The notes under the pieces: model-generated
The model's input: the letters and a program-made list of their open reading frames with translations, nothing else
Told to the model about the DNA's origin: nothing
The model's database searches: none
Made by a program: the position numbers and the translations under genes
Shown here: piece by piece, positions 1 to 8,600 of the stretch
Numbering within the stretch: position 1 is the stretch's first letter
Layout of the letters: each line of letters begins with the position of its first letter
Assembly: GCA_009885595.1 (NCBI GenBank)
Contig: VFKJ01000104.1
Coordinates: forward strand, 1 to 17,637
Length of the DNA stretch: 17,637 nucleotides
DNA from: Myxococcales bacterium
GTDB taxonomy: Bacteria > Myxococcota > Myxococcia > Myxococcales > Myxococcaceae
Direction of reading: 5' to 3'

Positions 1-72
1 CCGCGAACCTGGGGATCGGAGGCACTTTCTGGGGGCGGACCTGCGTCATGAGCCCGTTCCTTGTAGAGAGCA

Positions 73-167
73 GGGGTTTTCCCGTCAAATCGAGCAACTC
101 TATGCTCACTTTGGCTGACTGAAGTTTCCGCGGGTTGGAACCGTCCCGAACTGACGGGAAACACCCC
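73..167. repeat. Long inverted repeat, possible MITE-like or solo insertion-sequence ends
   Basis: The left arm at 73-87 (ggggttttcccgtca) is the reverse complement of the right arm at 152-167 (tgacgggaaacacccc), apart from one extra base in the right arm. The arms enclose 64 bases, which include the first GAGCA-N6-TGCTC palindrome. Inside the right half a shorter hairpin (tcccg at 144-148 with cggga at 155-159) would compete with the long pairing. No target-site duplication is evident at the flanks. It could be a short nonautonomous element, the terminator of an upstream gene (no T-tract seen), or a regulatory structure. Confidence 0.4.
92..107. promoter_or_regulatory. Candidate operator, copy 1 (GAGCA-N6-TGCTC)
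   Basis: This is a perfect 5+5 palindrome, GAGCA and TGCTC, around the six-base spacer actcta. The flanks tc on the left and actNt on the right are shared with a second copy 111 bases downstream. A 16-base dyad with a fixed spacer, present twice upstream of an operon, is typical of a dimeric repressor site. No regulator gene is present in the window to match it. Confidence 0.35.
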
Positions 168-202
168 TCGCGACCGTCCAGCACCCTCTTTTCCTCATTT
201 TC

Positions 203-218
203 GAGCACGAACTTGCTC
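203..218. promoter_or_regulatory. Candidate operator, copy 2 (GAGCA-N6-TGCTC)
   Basis: This is the second copy of the dyad, with spacer cgaact. Arms, spacer length and flanking bases (tc before, actNt after) match copy 1, while the spacer sequence differs. That is the pattern expected when the arms, not the spacer, are under selection. It lies about 150 bases upstream of the possible promoter of the acyl-AMP ligase gene. Confidence 0.35.
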
Positions 219-349
219 ACTATCGAGTCTTTCAGACGCGAATCGACCGCCGCACAAAATCCGCTAAGCGCACGTAAGTCCCGCGTCATTTACCACTCCT
301 CGAGGTGTGAAACGGCGGTGCCACAGGGGGTGCTGAGAGGGTCGTTCCC

Positions 350-379
350 TTGACCATTCGAGCGGGCAGCACGTATTCA
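350..379 (+). promoter_or_regulatory. Possible sigma-70 promoter of the operon
   Basis: TTGACC at 350-355 matches the -35 consensus in five of six bases. It is followed after 18 bases by TATTCA at 374-379, a weak -10 (three of six). A transcript would start near 386 and place the GGGAGG ribosome site and ATG at 404 close behind. This also offers an explanation for the TTG at 350, which would otherwise be read as an upstream start codon. The weak -10 keeps confidence low. Confidence 0.25.
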
Positions 380-393
380 GCCTGCACTTCGCT

Positions 394-399
394 GGGAGG
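394..399 (+). promoter_or_regulatory. Ribosome binding site that favours the ATG at 404
   Basis: GGGAGG lies four bases before ATG 404. The same frame can be extended to TTG 350, but the added 18 residues do not resemble a ligase N-terminus. They also have no clear ribosome site of their own. The ATG at 404 is therefore preferred. Confidence 0.5.
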
Positions 400-403
400 C
401 TTG

Positions 404-2296
404 ATGCCGCAGATCTTCGACTTTCCGAACCTCATCGCCGCACTCGACGCCGGGCAGGGCCTCACCAACAAGGGGTATACCTTCCTCGACCGCGACCAGA
501 AGGAGCAGTTCTATTCCTTCGAGCGCCTTCGCGAAGAGGCGATGCGCCGCGCCGCCCACTTCCGCCACTACGGCCTGAAGAAGGGCGATCGCCTGGCGAT
601 GGTGGTGCCGGACGGCGAAGACTTCGTGCCCACGTTCCTGGCCGCGGTCTGGGCGGGCATCGTGCCGGTGCCGCTCTACCCGCCGCTCTCGATGGGCAAG
701 CTCGACGCGTACATCGACACCCTGGTGTCGATCATGGGCAAGGCGAAGCCGACCTACCTGGTGACCAACGAGAAGGTGCAGGCGGTGCTCTGGGGCGGCA
801 TCTCGCAGGTGCCTTCGGTGAAGGGCGTCATCACCACCGAAGAGCTGCTGTTGCCCGCGCCCGAAGGGGCCAGCCAGGACAAGGCCGAGGTCACCGAAGA
901 CGACCTCTGCTTCCTGCAGTTCACCTCGGGCTCGACCTCCACCCCCAAGGGCGTCTCGGTCACCCACGGCAGCCTGCGCGCCAACGCCTGGGCCATCATG
1001 CGTGACGGCCTGCAGACGGACACCGACGTGGATCACGGCGTCTCGTGGCTGCCGCTCTACCACGACATGGGGCTCATCGGCTTCGTCATCAGCCCCCTGT
1101 TCCACCGCGTCTCGGTGACCTTCATCCCCACCCTGACCTTCGTGCGCAACGCCACCATCTGGCTGCGCACCATCCACAAGGTGAAGGGCACCATCAGCTT
1201 CGCGCCGAACTTCGCGTACGCGCTGGCGGTGAAGCGGGCCAAGCCCGATCAGCTCGCCTCGCTCGACCTCTCGTCGATGCGCCACTTCGGTTGCGGCGCC
1301 GAGCCCATCAACCCCACCACCATGCGCTCCTTCGTGGAGACGTTCTCCAAGTCGGGCCTCAAGCCGCACGCGCTGTTGCCCTGCTACGGCATGGCCGAGG
1401 CCACCCTGGCGATCAGCTTCATCGGGCTGGACGAAGAGCTCTCCACCGACGTCATCGACGTCGACGCCTACCAGCAGGACCGCAAGGCCGAGCCGGTGCC
1501 GGTCGAGCAGCTGGTGGGTGGCCGCGCGCAGGAGTTCGTGTCGTGCGGCAAGGCGTTCCCCAAGCACGAGGTGGGCATCTTCGACGACGCGGGCAAGCGC
1601 CTGAGCGATCGCCGCATCGGAGAGATCTGGGTGCGCGGTCCGTCGATCGCCCGCGGTTACTACGAGGACGCCGAGGCCACCGAGAAGACGTTCGGCAACG
1701 GCTGGCTCAAGACCGGCGACTACGGCTACCTCGTCAACGGCAACGTCTACATAACGGGCCGCAAGAAGGACATCATCATCATCAACGGTCGCAACTACGA
1801 CCCGCAGCGCATGGAGTGGATCGTCGACGAGCTCCCCGAGGTGCGCAAGGGCTCGACCGTCGCGCTGTCCCGCCCCGGCACGCAGAGCGAAGAGCTGGTG
1901 ATCGTCGTCGAGTCGCGCACCCAGAAGCGCGCCGAGCTGATCGAGCTGGTGAAGCAGAAGATCAACGAGAACCTGCAGCTGATGCCGGTCGACGTGGTGA
2001 TCGCGCCCGTCGGCTCGCTGCCCAAGACCTCCAGCGGCAAGCTGCAGCGCGCGAAGACCCGCCAGCAGTACCTCGCCGGCACCGTCGGCCAGGAAGGCAA
2101 CCGCACCTTAGGGGGCAACGGCGAGAAGCTGGTGGTGGCGCGCCACGTGGCCAAGTCGCTGCTGGGCCGCGCGCAGCACCGCGCCCGCCGGGTGGTCGAG
2201 CACACCCTGGAAATCCGCTCGGTCTCCGACGCGCTCTCGAAGTTCAAGCTCGCAGGGTCCTACGCCCAGAAGCGCGTCACCCGGCTGCTCGGCTGA
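404..2296 (+). CDS. Fatty acyl-AMP ligase (FAAL)
   Basis: This 630-residue protein belongs to the ANL adenylate-forming superfamily. It should activate a free fatty acid with ATP and pass the acyl group to a carrier protein, most likely the 86-residue ACP encoded next. Visible motifs are the phosphate-binding loop FTSGSTSTPKG (173-183), WLPLYHDMG (215-223), which is typical of FAALs, the adenine-binding CYGMAEAT segment, the C-terminal hinge region TGRKKDIIIINGRNYDPQ, and the catalytic lysine K546 in PKTSSGK. The RxxP-type FAAL loop and the YHDMG motif point to a FAAL and not a CoA ligase. After the normal family end (about residue 560) there is an extra tail of about 70 residues rich in Arg, His and Lys, with no homology I recognise. 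The start is ATG 404 (GGGAGG ahead). The gene is first in a same-strand run, 58 bases before the ACP gene. Confidence 0.92.
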   Translation: MPQIFDFPNLIAALDAGQGLTNKGYTFLDRDQKEQFYSFERLREEAMRRAAHFRHYGLKKGDRLAMVVPDGEDFVPTFLAAVWAGIVPVPLYPPLSMGKLDAYIDTLVSIMGKAKPTYLVTNEKVQAVLWGGISQVPSVKGVITTEELLLPAPEGASQDKAEVTEDDLCFLQFTSGSTSTPKGVSVTHGSLRANAWAIMRDGLQTDTDVDHGVSWLPLYHDMGLIGFVISPLFHRVSVTFIPTLTFVRNATIWLRTIHKVKGTISFAPNFAYALAVKRAKPDQLASLDLSSMRHFGCGAEPINPTTMRSFVETFSKSGLKPHALLPCYGMAEATLAISFIGLDEELSTDVIDVDAYQQDRKAEPVPVEQLVGGRAQEFVSCGKAFPKHEVGIFDDAGKRLSDRRIGEIWVRGPSIARGYYEDAEATEKTFGNGWLKTGDYGYLVNGNVYITGRKKDIIIINGRNYDPQRMEWIVDELPEVRKGSTVALSRPGTQSEELVIVVESRTQKRAELIELVKQKINENLQLMPVDVVIAPVGSLPKTSSGKLQRAKTRQQYLAGTVGQEGNRTLGGNGEKLVVARHVAKSLLGRAQHRARRVVEHTLEIRSVSDALSKFKLAGSYAQKRVTRLLG

Positions 2297-2354
2297 TCAG
2301 TTCGAAGCTCTTCATCAACCAACCCAACGCAACCCGAAGGACGCACACCACACC

Positions 2355-2615
2355 ATGGCCAACGTCAACATCATCCAGCTCTTCGCGCAGGCCGCCCTCG
2401 AAGTGAACGGCAAGAAGCTCGACGGGCTCACGAAGGACACCGTGATCAGCAAGCTCGGCCTCGACTCCGTCGCGGTGATGGAGCTGGTCAGCTTCTTCGA
2501 AGAGCAGCTCAACATCCGCATGCCCGACGAGGACCTCGCCAAAGTGCAGACGCTGGGCGACCTCGGCGACGTGGTGAAGCGCCTGGTGCCCGCGGGCACC
2601 GACGTCACCATCTGA
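2355..2615 (+). CDS. Stand-alone acyl carrier protein
   Basis: This 86-residue protein has the carrier-protein fold signature. Ser38 in LGLDSVAVMEL is the phosphopantetheine attachment site, followed by the acidic helix FFEEQLNIRMPDEDL and a final helix DLGDVVKRL. It is the expected acceptor for the acyl-AMP made by the ligase upstream, and would hand the starter acyl chain to the ketosynthase of the large synthase downstream. It sits alone between those two genes, with gaps of 58 and 55 bases, so the three are very probably co-transcribed. The ribosome site is weak (gaagga about 13 bases ahead of the ATG). A fatty-acid-synthase AcpP is unlikely, because there is no fab gene nearby and the sequence around the serine is of the PKS/FAAL-partner type. 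Confidence 0.93.
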   Translation: MANVNIIQLFAQAALEVNGKKLDGLTKDTVISKLGLDSVAVMELVSFFEEQLNIRMPDEDLAKVQTLGDLGDVVKRLVPAGTDVTI

Positions 2616-2670
2616 AGCGCCACCGTCTCCAGTCGAGCAGCACCGTCTCGCGGGTCTTCGAGGTTCTCTG

Positions 2671-5600
2671 ATGAGTTCACACAAGAACGAGCAGGCCCGT
2701 GAAGCGATCGCCGTGGTGGGAATGGCCTGCAAATTCCCCCACGCGAAGGATCTCCCCGACCTCTGGCGCGTCGTCTCGACCGGAGAGGTGACCTTCTCGG
2801 ACATCGACGACAGCCGCTGGAAGCACTCCGCCTTCTTCGACGCCAACGACGTGCGCGCGGTCGACAAGACCTACGTGCGCAAGGGCGCCTTCATCGACGG
2901 CGTCGACGAGTTCGCCGCGCTGCACTACGGCCTGGCGCCCCGCCGCGTGCAGGTGATGGACCCGCAGCACCGCCTGGTGATCGAGGCCACCCGCCAGGCC
3001 CTGCAGGACGCGGGCTACGAGACGAGGGCGTTCGATCGCTCGCGTACCGGCGTGTTCATCGGCGCCTCGGTCTCGGAATACAAAGACCTGATGACCGCGC
3101 GTCACCGCGCGCAGCAGTCGATCAACGGCGAGTTCGGCGACTCGCTCTCCGGCGCCGAAGCCGAAGCGCTCAAGGCCTCGGTGGCCGACGTGGCGCCGGC
3201 GCGCGCCTTCACCATCGCGGGCTCGCTGCTCAACATGATGGCCTGCTCGGTGGCGCAGACGTTCGACCTGAACGGCCCCGCGATGTCCATCGACGCGGCC
3301 TGCAGCTCGGCGCTGGTGGCCATTCACGAGGCGACCATCAACCTGCGGGCCCGCCAGGTGAACCTGGCGATCGCCGGCGGCGTGTACCTGAACCTGAACC
3401 CCGACAACCTCATCGGCTTCTCGCGCATCGGCGCCATCTCGCCCTCGGGCGTGTGCCGGCCCTTCGACGCGCGCGCCGGCGGCTTCGTGATGGGCGAGGG
3501 CGTGGGCCTGGTGGTGCTCAAGCGCCTCGAAGACGCGCAGCGCGACGGCGATCGCATCTACGCGGTGCTCAAGGGCTCGGGCTGCAACAACGACGGCCGC
3601 GGTGAAGGGCCGATGACGCCCCGCCCCGAGGGCCAGCGCGAGGCGATGTGGCGCGCGCACGCCGACACCGACTTCCCCGTGGAGAGCATCTCGTACGTCG
3701 AGACCCACGGCACCGCCACCACGGTGGGAGACGCCACCGAGGTCGGCGCGCTCAAGCACTTCTTCAACGAGCGCGCGGGCAAGGCGCTGGAAGAGCCCTT
3801 CTGCAACCTCGGCAGCATCAAGGGGAACATCGGGCACACCATGTCGGCGGCCGGCGCGGCGGGCTTCATCAAGACCTGCCTGATGCTGCACCACGGCGTC
3901 ATTCCTCCGCAGCCCGGCTGCGAGGAGCTCAACCCCAAGCTCGACCTGCCCCACTCGCCCTTCCGCATCGCCGCCCAGGCGAGCGCGTGGAACGTGCCGG
4001 TGCGGCGCGCGGCGGTCTCGTCGTTCGGCTTTGGCGGCACCAACGCGCACGTGCTGCTCGAGCAGGCGCCCGTCAAGCCCGTCGCCCAGGCCGTCGCCGG
4101 CCCTTCCCTCTTCCTCCTCTCCGCGCCCAACCACGAGCTGCTCAAGTCGCACGCCGCTGAGCTGGCCAACGAGGTGGGGGTGCACGCGCTGGCCGTCGCC
4201 GACGTCGCGCGCACGCTCGCCACCCGGCACGCCTTCGACACCCGGGTCGCCTTCCTCGCCGCCTCGCGGGAAAATCTGATCGACGCGCTCCAGCAGGTCG
4301 CGTCGGGCGCCATCGTCCCCAGCACGCCGGTGCCGGCGGACCAGCGCAAGCTCGGCTTCCTCTTCGCCGGCCAGGGCGCTCAGCGCGTCGGGCTGCTGCA
4401 GGATCTCGTCGGCCGCTTCCCCACCCTGCGCACGAAGCTCGAGCAGTACGACGCCGCGGTGAAGGCCGAGGCCGGCTTCTCGCTCATCGACGCGCTCTAC
4501 CCGCCCCCCGGCACCGACCCGGTGAAGGCGCAGGCGCACCTCACCCAGACGCACGTGTGCCAGCCCGCGATGGCGGCCTTGGGCATCGCGATGGGCGAGC
4601 TGCTGCGCGAGTGCAACGTGGTGCCTGAGCTGGCCCTGGGCCACTCGCTGGGCGAGTTCGCCGCCGCCGCCATCTCGGGGATGTTGCCGGGCACCGACGC
4701 GGTGAAGCTGGTCGCCAGGCGCGGCCAGCTGATGAAGGAGCTGGGGCTCGAGGACACCGGCGCGATGCTGGCGGTGATGGCGGAGCGCTCGCGGGTCGAG
4801 CAGCAGATCGCTTCCATCAAGGAAGTCGTCGTTGCCAATCACAACCACCCCACCCAGGTGGTGCTCTCGGGCAGCACCAGGGGCATCGAAGCCGCCCAGG
4901 CCGCGCTCGACGCCGCGGGCTTCAAGAGCACCCGCCTCGACGTGAGCCACGCGTTCCACTCGCCGTTGATGGCGGGCATGGCCGTGAAGATGGCCGGCAC
5001 CGTCGCCGCGCTGCCGCTGCAGGAGCCGCGCTCCGGCATCGTCTCGTGCATCACCGGCCGCATGTACGGCTCGGTCGCCGAGGCCCGGGAGATCTGGGTT
5101 CGCCACGCCACCTCGCCGGTCAACTTCGTCGACGCGCTGCAGACCTGCGCTGACGAAGGCATCACCCACTTCATCCAGGTCGGCGCCGGCGGCGCGCTGC
5201 TCTCGTTCGCGCGCGGCGTGGCCACCAACGCCACCGTGTGCGCGCTCGGCCCCAACGAGGGCAACGACGGCGGCACGATGTTGCTGGGCTCGCTGGGTCA
5301 GCTGTGGACCAAGGGCGTGCCGCTGAACGCGCTGCCGCTGCTGGCAGGCGCGCAGCTGGCCATTCTTCCCCCCACGCCGCTCGAGACGCAGAAGTACTGG
5401 GCGATGGAGCGCACGCCGCGCGCGCCCCGCCCCCCGCTGGTGAAGGCCACCGAGCCGAAGCCCAGCAGCGCCACCATCTTCAATCCGCAGTCGAAGGGAC
5501 CCGTCGTCATGGACAACCTGATCGCTCTGTTCCAGCAGCAGATGGTCCTCCTCCAGAGCCAGGCCGAGATCGTCAAGGCGCAGGCCGCGGCGATCCAGGC

Positions 5601-8600
5601 GATGGCCGGCGGCGACCTGTCCGCGCTCACGCAGGTGACGCAGCAGCTGCAGGTGCCGCTGGCCGGCGGAGGCGCCGGGGTGACGATGCAGTCGGCGGTG
5701 GTGCCGGCCGTCGCCAAGCCGCCCGACTTCTCCAACATGGTCGCCCGCAAGGGCACCGATCAGGTGACCGGCGCGCAGACCGCGGCGCCCGCGCCGGTGG
5801 CGAAGAAGGAAGAGCCGAAGCAGGAGCTGCGCCCGGGCGTGCAGGCCGCGGTGCTGGAGGCCGTCGCGCGCATCAGCGCGTTCCCGCTCAAGACGCTGCG
5901 CCTCGAGCAGACGCTGGTGAACGAGCTGGGCTTCGACTCGCTGATGCTGGTCGAGCTCGATCAGGCCGTGGGCAAGGCGTTCCCCTCGCTCGGCGGCCTG
6001 CCGCGCGAGCTGTTCAGCAAGACCACCACCAGCGCGAGCATCATCGAGCACATCGTCACCACCCTGGAGTCGGGCCAGCCTGCCCCGAGCGGAGTCGAGG
6101 GGGCGAAGGCCGAGGCCCCCGCGGTGGTGACGCCGATCGAGCGCTACGCGCCCGCGGTGGTGGCCGCGCCCCTCGCCGCCCTCTCGGAGACGGTGACCTC
6201 GTTCGAGCGCCCGGTGCTGGTCACCAGGGACTCGCGCGGCGTGGCTGAGGCGGTCGTCGCGCAGCTCAAGGCTCACGGGTTGACGGCGGTGATCGGCGAC
6301 CTCTCCACCGAAGGTCCCTTCGCTGGCGTCATCAACCTGCAGACGCTCGGCGCCACCGGCGACTACCGCGCCGCGCCCCGCGCGCTGCTCGCGCTCTCCA
6401 AGAAGGTCGGCGCCGAGAAGGCCGAGCTGTTCGTCACCGTCACCGGCCTCGGTGGCCAGTTCGGTCTCGACGCCACCCCGCGGGAAGCGCTCGGCCAGGT
6501 CGGCGCGCTCGGCTTCACCAAGGCGCTCGCGCTGGAGTGGCCCGATGCGCTGGTGAAGGCCATCGACGTCGACCCCTCTCTGCCTGCCGAGGCGCTCGCG
6601 CAGAGCATCGTCGAGGAGATTGTCTCGGGCGATCGCTGCGCGGAGGTCGGCTTCACCAAGAACGGCCGCACAGCCGTGGCATTGAAGCCCCTCGACTCCG
6701 CTCGGGGTGCACGGGGTGCGCTCTCGTCATCCTCGGTCGTCGTCATCACCGGCGGCGCCAAGGGCCTGGGCTTCAAGTTCGCCAAGGGGCTCGCCAAGGC
6801 GCACGGCTGCACGCTGGCGCTCACCGGCCGCTCGGCGATGAACGAGGAGCTCTCGAAGGCCGTGGCGCAGGTGAAGGGCGCCGGCGCGAAGGCCGTGAGC
6901 TACCACCCGATGAACGTGCGTGACGCGGCGAGCGTGAAGGCCGCCATCGACGCCATCCGCGCGCAGCACGGCAAGGTCGACGCGGTCATCCACAACGCCG
7001 GCGTGCTCGCTGACGCGCTGGTGGAGAAGAAGGACGTCGCGCAGCTCGACTCCGTGCTGGAGACGAAGGTGGGCGGCGCGCTCGCGCTGATGGACGCGGT
7101 GAAGCCCGAGCTGCTGGTGTTGATCAGCTCGTGGGCCGGCCGCTTCGGCAACGCGGCGCAGACTGACTACTCCGCGGCGAACGAGATGATGTCGCGCGTC
7201 TCCTGCGCCAAGCGCACCGTGGCGATCGACTTCCCGCCCTGGGAAGACTCGGAGATGGCCAGGCGCATTCCCGGCTTCAAGAAGGCCGAGCTGAAGGCCG
7301 ACGGCGTCACCTTCCTCTCCGATGACGAGGGCGTGGCGGCGTTCCTGCGCGAGGTCGACGGCGGCTCCGGCGAGGTGTTGATCGGCCGCGCGGTGCCCGA
7401 GCGCACCGTGCAACACACCGCGAGCTTCCCGGTGTCGCGCTTGAACCACGTCTACCTGAACGACCACACCATGGCGGGCCAGCGGGTGTTGCCCTTCGCC
7501 TCGGCGCTCGATCACGTGGCGGCCGCGGCGCTCGAGGCGTCAGGCGGCAAGACCCCCGGCCAGTTCGTGCCGTTCGCGGTGACCGACTTCAAGCTGCAGC
7601 GCGCGGTGCTGGTGCCCGACACCATCTGGCTCGAGGCCACCGTCAAGCAGCGCGGCAACAAGGCGCTGGGCGTGACCCTGAGCCAGGGCCGCGCCACCTC
7701 GTACTCCGGCACCGTCACCATCGGCGCCGACGCGTCGGTGGTGCCTGCGGTGAAGGCGATGGCCGCGACGCCTTCGTTGCCGCTCTCGCTCAAGGACTTC
7801 TACGGCGGCTTCACCTTCCACGGGCCCCGCCTGCAGGGCATCACCAGCATCGACGCGCTCAGCGACGACGGCGTGGTGGGCCAGGTGAAGGGCTGCCGTC
7901 CCGCCGATTGGATCAAGGAGCCGCTGCGCAACGAGTGGACCATCGACCCGCTCATCCTCGACGCGTCGTTCCAGCTCGCGGGCTACTGGGCGTGGGTGAA
8001 GCACCAGCGCGCCGGCTTCCCCCTCGCGCTCGGCCGCTTCGTGCAGCTGGCGCCGTTCGGCCTGGGTCCCCTCAAGGTCACCGTCACCTTCGAGTCGGGC
8101 AACGAAGACACCTTCACCGGCACCCTGGTCTGGCAGAACGAGAAGGGCGCGGTGGTGGCGTACCTCACCGGCATGACCGCCGAGTTCAAGAAGCGCGATC
8201 CGCAGTTCAGCGTGAAGGCCACTCCGGTGGCGACGCCGGTCGCAGCTGACGCCGAGGTCCCCGCGGCGGTGGTGGCCATCGACGAGTCGAGCTGGAACCC
8301 GGCGCGCTTCCCTGAATACGAAGAGCTCAAGGAGCGCATCGCGATGGCCGAGGCGTTCGGCCTGCAGAACCCGTACTTCTCGGTGCACGAGGCGATCTGC
8401 GGCGACACCACGGTGGTGAACGGCAAGCAGATGCTCAACTTCTCCTCGTACAACTACGTGGGGAACTCCGGTGACCCGGTGGTGAGCAAGGCCGCGCAGG
8501 ACGCCATCGCGAAGTACGGCACCTCGGTGTCGGCCAGCCGCGTCGCTTCCGGTGAGAAGCCGCTGACCCGCGAGCTGGAGGTCGCCATCGCCGACTTCTT

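Larger units (their letters stand above)
1..403. other. A/T-richer intergenic region upstream of the lipid/polyketide operon
   Basis: I see no convincing gene here. The reading frames have mixed third-base composition, unlike the strongly GC-biased genes downstream. Two frames are open from the left edge (frame 2 to 118, frame 3 to 122). They could be the tail of an upstream gene, but neither encodes anything I recognise. The region does carry structure: two GAGCA-N6-TGCTC palindromes, a 15-base inverted repeat with arms 64 bases apart, and a possible promoter overlapping 350-379. It is therefore probably the control region of the downstream operon, perhaps with a remnant of a small mobile element. 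Confidence 0.6.

Noticed and set aside
2..122. Two frames open from the left edge (ending at 118 and 122), possible 3' end of an upstream gene or transposase
   Set aside because: They are fewer than 40 codons, have mixed third-base composition and no recognisable motif. The window is too short to decide.
350..403. TTG 350 as start of the acyl-AMP ligase
   Set aside because: It adds 18 residues not typical of FAALs, lacks a clear ribosome site and coincides with a -35-like hexamer. ATG 404 has GGGAGG ahead.
377..1567. 396-residue open frame antisense to the acyl-AMP ligase
   Set aside because: Its composition is Arg/His/Gly/Ala-rich, low in hydrophobic order, and it mirrors the GC-biased codons of the real gene. 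It shows no recognisable motif.
2457..2475. Possible third copy of the 20-bp repeat in the ACP gene (cctcgactccgtcgcgg)
   Set aside because: It matches only about 11 bases and simply encodes the LDS phosphopantetheine motif.
2677..6276. 1199-residue open frame antisense to the synthase
   Set aside because: The opposite strand encodes KS, AT and ACP with all catalytic residues. This frame is open only because high third-position GC removes stops on the other strand.
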